A DNA stretch of 64,000 nucleotides from an uncultured Desulfatitalea sp. (GTDB lineage: Bacteria > Desulfobacterota > Desulfobacteria > Desulfobacterales > Desulfosarcinaceae): assembly GCA_937868765.1 (NCBI GenBank), contig CALMNL010000009.1, positions 1-64,000 of the forward strand, read 5' to 3'. Positions 27,502-36,549 of the stretch are shown here, one piece after another. The notes under the pieces were generated by a model. It was not told the origin of the DNA, did no database searches, and saw only the letters and a list, made by a program, of their open reading frames with translations. The position numbers and the translations under genes are program-made. Each line of letters begins with the position of its first letter. Position 1 is the first letter of the stretch.

Positions 27502-29199
27502 TTATAACCGTCCCTTCCTGATGATCGCCACCAGCAGCCAGACACCCATGAACCCGGCGGCCAGGAATCCGCTCAGGCCGATGAGCGAGATGCCGAAGAC
27601 GATGGGCGGTATCTTGGAGATGACGATGATGGCCGAGCCGATGAGCAGGGCCCCGATCACGATGGAAAAGGAGATGCGGTTGCTGATCTGATCATGGGTG
27701 ACCAGCATCTTGTCCAGGTCCTTCATCACTAGCGTGAACGACATCTTCTTCTGGCGCAACGCGGCGCTGATCTCCAGCATATCCTTGGGAAAATTGGTGA
27801 AAAAATCGTAGGATTGCTCGACCACGCGGGACATGTCCTCCAGCAGGCGGGTAGGGGCCAGCCGGGCGGCTTTCACGGCGCGTACGAAGGGCGTGGCCGC
27901 CTGAATCATATCGAATTCCGGATGGAGATGCCGGGCGATGCCTTCGACCTGGGAGAGCGCCTTGAGCATCAGGAAGATGTCCGGCGGAATGCGCATGCGG
28001 TTCTTGGTGGCGATCTCCAGCAGATGCTGCATCAGGCGGGCCAGTTCGATCTCCTTCAGGGGCCGGTACAGATGGCGGCCCACAAAGTCGGCCACATCCT
28101 TTTCCAGTGCGATGCGGTTCGGTTCCTCGTCCCATTCGGTCAGCTTGAGCAGCACTTCGGCCGTGCGCGGCTCGTCGCGCCGGATCACGCTTTCCAGAAG
28201 CGATACGAACACTTCCCGCGTCGTGCGGTCCACCGCGCCCATCATGCCGAAATCGATGAGGCAGATGACATCTCCGGGCAGCACGAAGATGTTGCCCGGA
28301 TGGGGATCGGCGTGGAAAAAGCCGAAGGTGAAGATCTGCTTGAAAAGGATATCGGCGCCCCGTTCGGTGATGCGTTCCAGGTCGTACCCGGCCGCCGTGA
28401 GTCGTTCGACATCCGAGACTTTTATGCCGTCCACGTACTCGATGGTCAGGATGCGCCGGGTGGCCTGCTCGCGGTACACCTTGGGCACGTAAACGCCCGC
28501 GTCGTCCAGAAACTGTGAGGCGACGCGCTCCATGCTGGCCGCCTCGATGGTGTAGTCCATCTCTTTTTCGATGGTGCGGGCGAACTCCTCCACGATTTTC
28601 ACCGGCCGGTGGAAGGAGAGCTCCTCGATGTGCCGTTCGGCCAGGGTGGCCAGGTGCAGCATGATCTCCAGGTCCACCTCCACGATCTTTTCGATGCCCG
28701 GCCGCTGGACCTTGATCACCACCTCGTCACCGCTGTGCAGCCGGGCCCGGTGCACCTGTCCGATGGAGGCCGAGGCCAACGGGTCGGGATCGATCGAGGC
28801 GAAGGCCAGTTCGGGGGGGCGGCGCAGTTCATTTTCGATGGTCTTGCGGAACTCTTGGAAATCGAAGGGCGGCACATCGTCCTGGAGCTTGGCGAATTCG
28901 TTGACGAACTCCACCGGCACCAGGTCCGGGCGGGTGGAGAGCACCTGGCCCAGTTTGATGTAGGTCGGCCCCAGTTCCTCCAGGGCCATGCGCACGCGCT
29001 CGGCCCGGGTGAGCCGCTCCAGGCGGTCGCGCCGCTTGCGCGAGATCATCTGCAGGCCGATCTCGATGTATTGTTCGATCTTGAGGGTTTCGATCAGGTC
29101 GCCGAAGCCGTATTTGAATAGCACCGCCAGGATCTGGCGGTAGCGGTTCAGGTGGCGGTAGGTGCGTCCGAAGACGCCGATTTTGCGAATGCTGATCAT
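27502..29199 (-). CDS. ABC1/UbiB family atypical kinase
   Basis: A 565-residue member of the ADCK/UbiB family, needed for quinone synthesis or lipid homeostasis. Motifs: KLGQVLSTRPDLVP (family-specific KxGQ), SIGQVHRARL (Ala-rich loop), and the catalytic-metal region HADPHPGNIFVL...CLIDFGMMG. Two C-terminal membrane helices (about 500-545) anchor it. Start ATG 29199. The phasin-like gene lies just upstream on the same strand. Confidence 0.92.
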   Translation of the reverse strand: MISIRKIGVFGRTYRHLNRYRQILAVLFKYGFGDLIETLKIEQYIEIGLQMISRKRRDRLERLTRAERVRMALEELGPTYIKLGQVLSTRPDLVPVEFVNEFAKLQDDVPPFDFQEFRKTIENELRRPPELAFASIDPDPLASASIGQVHRARLHSGDEVVIKVQRPGIEKIVEVDLEIMLHLATLAERHIEELSFHRPVKIVEEFARTIEKEMDYTIEAASMERVASQFLDDAGVYVPKVYREQATRRILTIEYVDGIKVSDVERLTAAGYDLERITERGADILFKQIFTFGFFHADPHPGNIFVLPGDVICLIDFGMMGAVDRTTREVFVSLLESVIRRDEPRTAEVLLKLTEWDEEPNRIALEKDVADFVGRHLYRPLKEIELARLMQHLLEIATKNRMRIPPDIFLMLKALSQVEGIARHLHPEFDMIQAATPFVRAVKAARLAPTRLLEDMSRVVEQSYDFFTNFPKDMLEISAALRQKKMSFTLVMKDLDKMLVTHDQISNRISFSIVIGALLIGSAIIVISKIPPIVFGISLIGLSGFLAAGFMGVWLLVAIIRKGRL

Positions 29200-29233
29200 G
29201 ACGCTCCGGCCGGCAAAGCTTCCTGTTTCAGCC

Positions 29234-29548
29234 CTATTCGCTCTTGGGGGTGAGCGTGTTGACGATGCTTTTCAGCTCGCGGATCTCCTTCTTGAGCTCC
29301 TTGAGCTCATCGGTGGTGACGATCTTGGTCTTTTTCAAGAAATCTTTGACTGCGTCCTCCACCCGCTTTTCCAGTTTCTCCTGGGTTTCGTCGTAGCGTT
29401 TTTGCACATCGTCGAGGAATTTACGGCCCTCGGTTTCGGACATCTCTCCTTTTTTCTGGAGCTCTTTAACCAGGTCTTCCACTTCGTCCTTGGTCTTGAG
29501 CACCAGGCCGATCCCGGTCAGCACGCTTTTTTTGACCAAATCCAGCAT
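29234..29548 (-). CDS. Phasin-like coiled-coil protein
   Basis: A 104-residue helical protein: a short hydrophobic start (LVKKSVLTGIGLVLKTKDEV) followed by heptad-like charged helices. The shape fits the phasin superfamily/PhaF-type proteins that coat polyhydroxyalkanoate granules, or a small stress coiled-coil. It lies 34 bp before the UbiB-like gene on the same strand. GGGGG 6 nt before the ATG. Confidence 0.78.
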   Translation of the reverse strand: MLDLVKKSVLTGIGLVLKTKDEVEDLVKELQKKGEMSETEGRKFLDDVQKRYDETQEKLEKRVEDAVKDFLKKTKIVTTDELKELKKEIRELKSIVNTLTPKSE

Positions 29549-29889
29549 AAGCCCCCCTCTTTGGAAAAATGGTATGTTGTTGATAAGTTACCTCTTAGGT
29601 AGCATTAAAAGCGGCAAGTGGAAAGGGCAAAGATGCGAAGCGCCTCCGGCGATCCGCCCCAGCCGGCTCGGACTGGCGGAGATGTTCGCCGCCGGATTCG
29701 TACCGACACCGAAGCGGCGCCGGTCCGCAGCTGAAAAAGGCGCTTGACTGTAGGCTGCAAGTTACCTACCTTGGCTCTAATCGGCCAACGGGGGAACGAG
29801 AACCAGACACCAGCGAAGGGGCGTTGCCCTCGACGGGGGCCTCCCGTGGTCGGACATATCTCATGGAATCGGAAAAGGATCGAATCGAC
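29549..29889. other. Intergenic region between divergent phasin-like and CooC genes
   Basis: No gene is convincing here. TTGACT at 29744-29749 with TACCTT 17 bp later (29767-29772) is a possible promoter for the cooC operon. No clear hairpin or repeat was seen. Confidence 0.5.
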
Positions 29890-30639
29890 ATGACATTTAC
29901 GATTGCACTGGCGGGAAAAGGCGGCACCGGCAAGACCACCACGGCCGGCTTGCTGATCAAATATCTGGTGGCCAAAGGCAAAACCCCCATTCTGGCGGTG
30001 GATGCGGACGCCAACGCCAATCTCAACGAAGTACTGGGCCTGGAAGTGAAAGATACCCTCGGCCAGGCCCGGGAGGATATGAAAAAGGGGCAGGTACCGT
30101 CGGGCATGACCAAGGACGTGTTCATGTCCATGCGCCTGGAGGAGGCCGTGGCCGAGGAAGAGGGCTTCGACCTGATCGTCATGGGCCAGCCCGAGGGCTC
30201 CGGCTGCTACTGCGCCGCCAACAGCCTGCTCACCAACCTTCTGGATCGTTTGGTCGGCAACTACAATTACGTCGTCATGGACAACGAGGCCGGCATGGAG
30301 CACATCAGCCGCCTGACTACAAATAATGTGGATGTTCTGCTCATCGTCACCGACACCTCCCGCCGCGGTTTGCAGGCCGGCCTGCGGATCCACAAGTTGG
30401 CCCAGGAGTTGAACATCGGCGTGAAGAAGAGCTATCTGGTCATCAATCGGGCCAAAGCCGATCCGGATGCCGAAGTATTGAAGCTTATCAACCAGGACGG
30501 TCTTCAGCTGGCCGGCATCATCCCCGACGACGAAACGGTCTATCGTTTCGATCTCAACGGCCGGCCCACCATCGAGATTGATGCGGAAAACCCAGCGGTG
30601 AAGGCGGCCTTCGCCATCTTCGACAAAATTCTGGCCTGA
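29890..30639 (+). CDS. cooC: CooC family nickel-insertion ATPase for CO dehydrogenase
   Basis: A 249-residue ParA/MinD-type ATPase. Deviant Walker A LAGKGGTGKTTTAGLL; the CooC-specific CxC motif is in QPEGSGCYCAAN and binds Ni/Zn between two monomers. It matures the Ni-Fe-S C cluster of CO dehydrogenase/acetyl-CoA synthase, so the organism should run the Wood-Ljungdahl pathway, in line with MetF-Hdr at 44-51 kb. I chose ATG 29890 (AAAGGA upstream); ATG 29863 in frame is an alternative. No CODH gene lies in the window. Confidence 0.92.
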   Translation: MTFTIALAGKGGTGKTTTAGLLIKYLVAKGKTPILAVDADANANLNEVLGLEVKDTLGQAREDMKKGQVPSGMTKDVFMSMRLEEAVAEEEGFDLIVMGQPEGSGCYCAANSLLTNLLDRLVGNYNYVVMDNEAGMEHISRLTTNNVDVLLIVTDTSRRGLQAGLRIHKLAQELNIGVKKSYLVINRAKADPDAEVLKLINQDGLQLAGIIPDDETVYRFDLNGRPTIEIDAENPAVKAAFAIFDKILA

Positions 30640-30685
30640 AGCGGCCGCCGCCGAAACAGCAGCTCCACCCTAAAGGGAGCACGCA

Positions 30686-31639
30686 ATGAAAAGAACCGGC
30701 TTTCTTTACGATCCAAGGTACCTGTTGCACGATACCGGGCCCTATCATCCCGAACGGGCCGAGCGCCTGGAAGCCATCCATAAGGGCCTCCAGGAGGCCG
30801 GCCTGCTGGGACAGCTGACCCGGATCCCTTCGCGCATGGTGGACATGAAATGGGTCGAAACCATCCATGCCCCGGAGTATATCCGCCGATTCGAAGAGCT
30901 GTGCCTGGGCGGCCGCCGCACCCTGGATTGCGAAGACAACCAGATGTGCCGCGACACCTATGAAATCGCCCAGCTGGCCGCCGGCGGGGTTCTGGAAGCG
31001 GCGCGCATGATCATGAGCGGCGAGATCGACAACGCCTTTTGCGCCGTGCGTCCGCCGGGCCACCATGCCGAGCGCGGTGAAGCCATGGGATTCTGCTATT
31101 TCAACAATGTGGCCATCGCCGCACGCTACCTGCAGACGGCCTACCAGATCGAGCGGGTGGGCATCATCGATTTCGACGTGCACCACGGCAACGGGACCCA
31201 GCATATTTTCGAACAGGACCCCACGGTTTTTTACTACTCCATTCATCAGCACCCCTCGTTCGCCTATCCGGGCACCGGACGCGAGTTCGAAATGGGGTCA
31301 GGGCAGGGGTATGGCTTCACCAAGAACTCGCCCGTGCTTCCGGGCAGCAGCGACGACGAGTACCAGCGGCTGATCGAAAAAGATCTGCTGCCGGCCTTCA
31401 AAGCCTTCGTGCCCCAGGTGATCATCGTGTCGGCGGGATTCGATGCTCACAAGGACGACGATATGGCCGACATGCGCGTGACCACTGAGGGTTTTGCCTG
31501 GATCATGCGCACCATCATGATGATGGGCGAGCAGTACGCTGACGGCCGGGTGCTCTCCGTCCTGGAAGGCGGGTACGCCCTGGACCGGCTGCCCGAACTG
31601 GCGGCCGGACATGTTCGAATTTTGTTGGATTCTAAGTAG
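30686..31639 (+). CDS. Histone deacetylase family protein, AcuC-like
   Basis: A 317-residue zinc deacetylase of the arginase/HDAC fold. Active-site features: PPGHHAERGEAMGFCYFNN (tandem His) and IIDFDVHHGNGTQ (Asp and His zinc ligands). It would remove acetyl groups from proteins or polyamines. AAAGGGAG precedes the ATG. It is followed by an AcuB-like CBS protein, and a Sir2 gene lies 2.5 kb on; in Bacillus, AcuB, AcuC and a sirtuin relate to acetyl-CoA synthetase control. Confidence 0.9.
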   Translation: MKRTGFLYDPRYLLHDTGPYHPERAERLEAIHKGLQEAGLLGQLTRIPSRMVDMKWVETIHAPEYIRRFEELCLGGRRTLDCEDNQMCRDTYEIAQLAAGGVLEAARMIMSGEIDNAFCAVRPPGHHAERGEAMGFCYFNNVAIAARYLQTAYQIERVGIIDFDVHHGNGTQHIFEQDPTVFYYSIHQHPSFAYPGTGREFEMGSGQGYGFTKNSPVLPGSSDDEYQRLIEKDLLPAFKAFVPQVIIVSAGFDAHKDDDMADMRVTTEGFAWIMRTIMMMGEQYADGRVLSVLEGGYALDRLPELAAGHVRILLDSK

Positions 31640-31681
31640 GCGAGCCCCCGCGCAAAGCGGAGGGAAAAAGGAGAAGAGAAG

Positions 31682-32359
31682 ATGTTTGTCAGCCAATCCA
31701 TGACGCGCAAAGTCATCACCGTCTCCAAGGAAACGCCCCTGCTGGAGGCCCAGGCCCTGATGGCCAATTCGAACATCCGGCACCTGCCCGTGGTGGCCGC
31801 CGACAACCGCCTGGAGGGCATCATCACCGACCGCGACATCCGCAGCGCGCTGCCCTACGATATGGCCAGAGGGCGCGCGCCCGAGGAGGAACGCCGGAAG
31901 TACGCCCACTTGACGGTGGCCGAGTTCATGACCACCGCCCCGGCCACCGTCACCGTATTCGACACACTGCAGGATGCCCTGCTGCTGATCCAGGAAAAGC
32001 GCGTGGGCGCCTTTCCGGTGATCGATGCGGACGGCAAGCTCAAAGGCATCATTTCGGTGCGCGACCTGCTGCGGGCCTTCATCAACGTGCTGGGCATCGG
32101 CGAACCCGGCACGCTGCTGTGCATCCTGGTGGAGAACAAGGTCGGCCAGCTCAAACGCATCGTGGACGCCATCACCGAGGAGCGGATCTCCTTCGGCAGC
32201 GTGCTGGTGGCCCGCTACTGGGAGAAGGACAAGCGCGCCGTCTTCCCCTATCTGCTGACCAACAACGTGATCCGCATCAAGAAGAAGCTCCAGGATATGG
32301 GCTTTACCCTGCTCGATCCCATGCAGTGGTACCTGGATCAGCTGCCCAAGAGCGAGTGA
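31682..32359 (+). CDS. CBS-domain pair plus ACT-like domain, AcuB-like
   Basis: A 225-residue protein: CBS1 (about 7-60, MTRKVITVSKETPLLEAQ), CBS2 (about 78-135, MTTAPATVTVFDTLQDAL), then a C-terminal ACT-like segment (GTLLCILVENKVGQLKRIV). This is the AcuB domain order. CBS pairs sense adenine nucleotides, ACT small metabolites. AAAAGGAG 12 nt before the ATG. Probably senses energy charge for the deacetylase set. Confidence 0.88.
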   Translation: MFVSQSMTRKVITVSKETPLLEAQALMANSNIRHLPVVAADNRLEGIITDRDIRSALPYDMARGRAPEEERRKYAHLTVAEFMTTAPATVTVFDTLQDALLLIQEKRVGAFPVIDADGKLKGIISVRDLLRAFINVLGIGEPGTLLCILVENKVGQLKRIVDAITEERISFGSVLVARYWEKDKRAVFPYLLTNNVIRIKKKLQDMGFTLLDPMQWYLDQLPKSE

Positions 32360-32372
32360 CGCCCTTTTGCCC

Positions 32373-33239
32373 ATGTCCGCCCGCATTGCATACCGCCCGC
32401 CTTACGAAGCGCTCTGGATCTACTACTTCAAGGGGCGCGTCGACGGCGATCCCCTGCGGGGCGTAGAAGAATTCATCGGCAACTGGGAAGAAGAGGAAGA
32501 CTCCTTTCTCTTCTTCGCCCAGCCGGCCGACGCCCGCATCCAGACGCTGCTCGCCCAACAGCCCCACCTGCGGCTGCAGGATCGCTACCAGATGAGTTAC
32601 GAGCAGTGGCAGGGCGGGGTCATGGCACCGATTCTGGCCGGACGGCTGCGCGTGGTGCCGCCCTGGCATCCCGAGGCTGCGACCCCCGGCGGAAACGATA
32701 TCCTGCTCGACCCCGGGGTGGTCTTCGGCACCGGCACCCATCCCACCACCTATGACTGTCTGACCGCCATTCAACAGGCCTTCGGTGAAGCGCCGGTGGC
32801 CAAGGTGCTGGATCTGGGCACCGGCACCGGGCTGCTGGCCCTGGCGGCCGCCCGCCTGGGGGCCCGGCGCGTGCTGGCTGTGGACCTGAACCGCCTGGCG
32901 GTCCAGACCGCCCAACGCAACGTGCGCATCAACCAAATGCAGCACCAGGTCCTCGTGGCGCAGGGCAACGCTATAAATTTCATAGACTTACCCAATGATC
33001 TTGTGGTATCGAATATCCATTATGACGTGATGCGGCACCTGGTATCGGCCGAAGGATTCAGCCATCAGCACCGGTTCGTCCTGTCGGGGCTGCTGCGTTC
33101 CCAGGCGCGGGATATCGAATACCAGCTGCGGCGGCAACCGGTGGCGATCGTGCGCCGCTGGGAACATGAACAGACGTGGTTCACTTATTACGGGCGGAGC
33201 ACGCGTTCGCGCGGCACCGATCCACGAGGGGACGCATGA
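32373..33239 (+). CDS. PrmA-like (ribosomal protein L11 methyltransferase-type) SAM methyltransferase
   Basis: A 288-residue protein. LLDPGVVFGTGTHPTT is the PrmA signature, and VLDLGTGTGLLALAAARLGA with VLAVDLN is the SAM-binding motif. The second catalytic element VVSNIHYD replaces the common NI-x-A/NPPY form. The first 100 residues form a variable recognition part. The target (L11 or another protein) is not certain. ATG 32373 lacks a strong ribosome site. Its stop overlaps the MBL gene (ATGA). Confidence 0.85.
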   Translation: MSARIAYRPPYEALWIYYFKGRVDGDPLRGVEEFIGNWEEEEDSFLFFAQPADARIQTLLAQQPHLRLQDRYQMSYEQWQGGVMAPILAGRLRVVPPWHPEAATPGGNDILLDPGVVFGTGTHPTTYDCLTAIQQAFGEAPVAKVLDLGTGTGLLALAAARLGARRVLAVDLNRLAVQTAQRNVRINQMQHQVLVAQGNAINFIDLPNDLVVSNIHYDVMRHLVSAEGFSHQHRFVLSGLLRSQARDIEYQLRRQPVAIVRRWEHEQTWFTYYGRSTRSRGTDPRGDA

Positions 33240-34075
33240 TAATACGCTGCTGGGGGTCGCGGGGCTCCATACCGGTGTCGGGCAGTGAGTACATCAAGTA
33301 TGGCGGCGACACCACGTGCCTGGAGATCCGAACCCGCAGCGACGACATCATCATCGTCGACGCCGGCACCGGCATCCGCCGCCTGGGCAACAAGCTGATC
33401 AAGGAAGGCCGCTACAAATACAACTTCCTGCTGACCCACGCCCACTGGGATCATCTCATGGGCTTTCCCTTCTTCAAGCCTTTGTTTCTGGAACACCCCG
33501 AAATCCGCATGCTCCGAGGGCCGTTCCACAAGAAGCATATGGAAGCCATGTTCTCCAAGGTGATGGCGCCGCCCAACTTTCCCGTGCGCTATTCCGACCT
33601 GAAAGCCAAGATCGCTTATCAGGAGGGCAACCGCGGCCGCTTCGAAATCGGCTCGGTGACCGTGGTGCCCATCCAGATCAGCCACCCCAACACGGGCAAC
33701 GGCTATAAATTCATCGAAGACGGCAAGAGTTTCGTCTTTCTGACCGACAACGAGCTCGGCTTCGTGCACCCCGGCGGCCTGGCCGCCAGGGAATACCTTG
33801 AATTCTGCCAGGGGGCCGATCTGCTGCTGCACGATGCCGAGTATACGCCCCAGGAGTACAAGCTGCTCATCGAATGGGGCCACAGCTCTTACATGGACGT
33901 GCTGGAGATGGCCTCCCGGGCCGGTGTCAAGCGACTGGGGCTGTTCCACCTGAACCAGGAGCGCACCGACAAGGAGGTGGACGAGATGGTCGACGCCTGC
34001 CACCGGATCATCGCCGATCGCAAGATCGGGATGGAATGCTTCGCGGTGAGTTCGGATATGACGTTCGAAGTATAG
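33236..34075 (+). CDS. MBL-fold metallohydrolase
   Basis: A 279-residue metallo-beta-lactamase-fold protein. Metal ligands: LLTHAHWDHLMGFPFF (H-x-H-x-D-H), a later ISHPNTGN His, FLTDNELG Asp and HSSYMDVLEMA His. The N-terminal GSRGSIPVSG and GGDTTCLE are typical of the phosphodiesterase/RNase Z-like branch. Substrate unknown. Start at ATG 33236, sharing bases with the upstream stop. Confidence 0.87.
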   Translation: MIIRCWGSRGSIPVSGSEYIKYGGDTTCLEIRTRSDDIIIVDAGTGIRRLGNKLIKEGRYKYNFLLTHAHWDHLMGFPFFKPLFLEHPEIRMLRGPFHKKHMEAMFSKVMAPPNFPVRYSDLKAKIAYQEGNRGRFEIGSVTVVPIQISHPNTGNGYKFIEDGKSFVFLTDNELGFVHPGGLAAREYLEFCQGADLLLHDAEYTPQEYKLLIEWGHSSYMDVLEMASRAGVKRLGLFHLNQERTDKEVDEMVDACHRIIADRKIGMECFAVSSDMTFEV

Positions 34076-34102
34076 ATTTAGAAAGGCCAGGAGCACTGCT
34101 CC

Positions 34103-34858
34103 ATGACGAACTTATCTGCCCTGATCGATCGCGCCGCGAACGCCTGCGTCCAGGCCAAAAGAGGAGTGGCTTTGACCGGCGCCGGCATCTCCGTGGAAAG
34201 CGGCATCCCCCCGTTTCGCGGCAAGGGCGGCCTCTGGGAGAAGATCGATCCCATGAAGTACGCGCACATCGACGCCCTGGAGGCCGATCCGGAAGAGGTG
34301 TGGCGGGTGCTCTTCGCGGGCATCGGTGAGGTTCTGACCCATGCGGTGCCCAACGCCGGACATATTGGGCTGCGCCGCCTGGAAGAGATGGGGTTGCTGC
34401 AAACCGTCATCACCCAGAATGTGGATGGCCTGCACCAGAAAGCCGGCAGCAGCGACGTGATCGAGTTTCACGGCAGCCATGCCGTCCTGCGCTGCATGCG
34501 CTGCCCGCAGCGCTACGACTGGCAGGCGGTTCCCCTGGAGAAAATCCCTCCGGTCTGCACTTGCGGCGCTTACCTGCGGCCCGACGTGATCATGTTCGGC
34601 GAACCCATCGACATGGGACTGCTGCAGCGTTCCCAGATGCTGGCCGCCCAGTGCGACCTGATGCTGGTGGTGGGCACCTCGGCCACCGTACAGCCGGCCG
34701 CCTACCTGCCGGTGATCGCCAAGCGCAATGGTGCCTGCATCATCGAAATCAATCCCGAGCCCACCGAATTGACCCATCACATCAGCGACATCAGTCTGCT
34801 GGGGCCGGCCGGCCAGGTGATGGATGAACTGGTGGCCCGGGTGGGCAAGCTCAGATGA
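34103..34858 (+). CDS. Sir2 family NAD-dependent protein deacylase
   Basis: A 251-residue sirtuin. ALTGAGISVESGIPPFRG binds NAD, TQNVDGLHQKAGS and IEFHGSH give the catalytic His, and CMRC...CTCG is the zinc-ribbon. VVGTSATVQPAA and IEINPEP complete the fold. It would deacetylate lysines, probably with the AcuC-like protein of the same operon. Confidence 0.93.
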   Translation: MTNLSALIDRAANACVQAKRGVALTGAGISVESGIPPFRGKGGLWEKIDPMKYAHIDALEADPEEVWRVLFAGIGEVLTHAVPNAGHIGLRRLEEMGLLQTVITQNVDGLHQKAGSSDVIEFHGSHAVLRCMRCPQRYDWQAVPLEKIPPVCTCGAYLRPDVIMFGEPIDMGLLQRSQMLAAQCDLMLVVGTSATVQPAAYLPVIAKRNGACIIEINPEPTELTHHISDISLLGPAGQVMDELVARVGKLR

Positions 34859-34873
34859 AAGCCGTACCCCGCC

Positions 34874-36430
34874 ATGAGTGATTTTTCGGTTCCGCCCGGC
34901 CCCGGATTGGTCCACCGCCCGACCTTGACGCCCCCTTCGCTCCAGGACAACTCCGCAGATGGCGACCGGCTCTGCAGCGCCCTGCGCCGCGATCTGGGCG
35001 TCGAACAGATTCATGTTTCGCTGGCCCTTCGCCGGCGACTGCCCGCCTTGCTGCGGGACGCCGCCTATGCCGTGCGGTGTGTGATCTTCCAGGAAAAAAG
35101 CTGTGCCGTGCTGGTGCACGCCGCGGCGGCCGACGCCCATGAAGGGCTGTACGGGTTGGCCGTGGACCTGGGCACCACCCGGGTGGTGTTGCGCCTGGTG
35201 GATCTGGAAAACCGGACGGTGCTGGCCGAAGACGGCTTCGACAATCCCCAGGTGGAAATCGGCCCGGACGTGCTGGCCCGCATTCACCACACCGATCAGC
35301 CCGGCGGATTGGCGCGGCTGCAACGGCTCATCGTGGACGGGCTCAACCGCAACGCCGCGGCCCTGGCCCGTGCCTGCGGTGTCGATGCGCAGGATATCCA
35401 CCTGGTCACCGTGGCGGGCAATACGGCCATGAGCCACCTGCTGGCCGGCCTGCCGTCCGGATGGATCATCCGCGAGCCGTACATCCCGGCCGCCAACCGC
35501 TTCGGGCTGATGCCGGCCGCCGAACTGGGGTTGGCGCTGGCGCCCCTGGCCCAGGTGTTGATTTTTCCCAATGTGGGCAGTTACTTCGGCGGCGACCTGA
35601 TCGCCGGCATTCTGCACTCCGGCCTGCACCGCCGGGAGGAGACCGCCATCCTGGTGGATGTGGGCACCAATGCCGAGGTGGTGGTGGGCAACCGCGAGTG
35701 GCTCATGGCCTGCGCCGGCGCCGCCGGGCCGGCCCTGGAGGGCGGCATGAGCCGCATGGGCACCACGGCCGGCCCCGGCGTCATCGACCGGGTGCGCATC
35801 GATCCGCGCACCCGTCATATAGACATCCATACCATCGAGGATCTGCCCCCCCGGGGCATCTGCGGCTCGGGCGTCATCGATCTCGCCGCCCAGCTCTTCC
35901 TGGCCGGCATGATCGACATCCGGGGCAAGCTGCGGCCGGACATTTGCGGCCCGCGCCTTTTTCTGCGCGACGGACTGGCCCATCTCATCATCGTGCCGGG
36001 CGAGGCATCTGCCGGCGGCCAGCCCCTTTGCATCAGCCAGGCCGACCTGGACAGCCTGATCCGCTCCAAGGCGGCCATGTACACCATTCTGGAAACCATC
36101 ACCGCCACGGTGGGCCTGGCCCTGGACAGCCTGCCTGCTTTCTGGGTGGCCGGCACCTTCGGACAGTTCATCGATCCGGTCTCGGCCATCACCATCGGCA
36201 TGCTCCCCGACCTGCCCCTTTCGCGCTTTGCCACCCTGGGCAACACCTCCCTGGGCGGCGCCACCCTGGCGCTGGTCTGCCGCAGCGCGCCCGCCGAAAT
36301 CGACCAGATCCGTGACGCCGTCACCTACCTGGAACTCAACGTCAACCAGGAGTTCATGAACCGTTTTTCCGCCGCCAAATTCATCCCGCATACCGATCCC
36401 GACCGGTTTCCGTCCGTACCGATCCCCTGA
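34874..36430 (+). CDS. RACo-like ASKHA-domain protein (DUF4445) lacking the ferredoxin domain
   Basis: A 518-residue protein related to reductive activators of corrinoid proteins. GLYGLAVDLGTTRVVLRLVD, VTVAGNTAMSHLLAG, ILVDVGTNAEVVVG and FGQFIDPVSAITIGMLP are the ASKHA ATPase motifs. Full RACo proteins begin with a [2Fe-2S] domain (C-x5-C-x2-C...C). None is seen here: the first 90 residues have only scattered cysteines. Electrons would thus have to come from another protein, or its role has changed. It follows the Sir2 gene by 15 bp and ends the cooC operon. Confidence 0.85.
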   Translation: MSDFSVPPGPGLVHRPTLTPPSLQDNSADGDRLCSALRRDLGVEQIHVSLALRRRLPALLRDAAYAVRCVIFQEKSCAVLVHAAAADAHEGLYGLAVDLGTTRVVLRLVDLENRTVLAEDGFDNPQVEIGPDVLARIHHTDQPGGLARLQRLIVDGLNRNAAALARACGVDAQDIHLVTVAGNTAMSHLLAGLPSGWIIREPYIPAANRFGLMPAAELGLALAPLAQVLIFPNVGSYFGGDLIAGILHSGLHRREETAILVDVGTNAEVVVGNREWLMACAGAAGPALEGGMSRMGTTAGPGVIDRVRIDPRTRHIDIHTIEDLPPRGICGSGVIDLAAQLFLAGMIDIRGKLRPDICGPRLFLRDGLAHLIIVPGEASAGGQPLCISQADLDSLIRSKAAMYTILETITATVGLALDSLPAFWVAGTFGQFIDPVSAITIGMLPDLPLSRFATLGNTSLGGATLALVCRSAPAEIDQIRDAVTYLELNVNQEFMNRFSAAKFIPHTDPDRFPSVPIP

Positions 36431-36549
36431 ATCCCAAATCCCTGCGATCCCTCAAGTATTCGCCCATATGACCGATATGATAGACGCGGCGGCTGGCGCG
36501 CGACGAGTAAAGGCAAGGCGCCGCGGAAAGGAATGGATCGGCGGGGACC

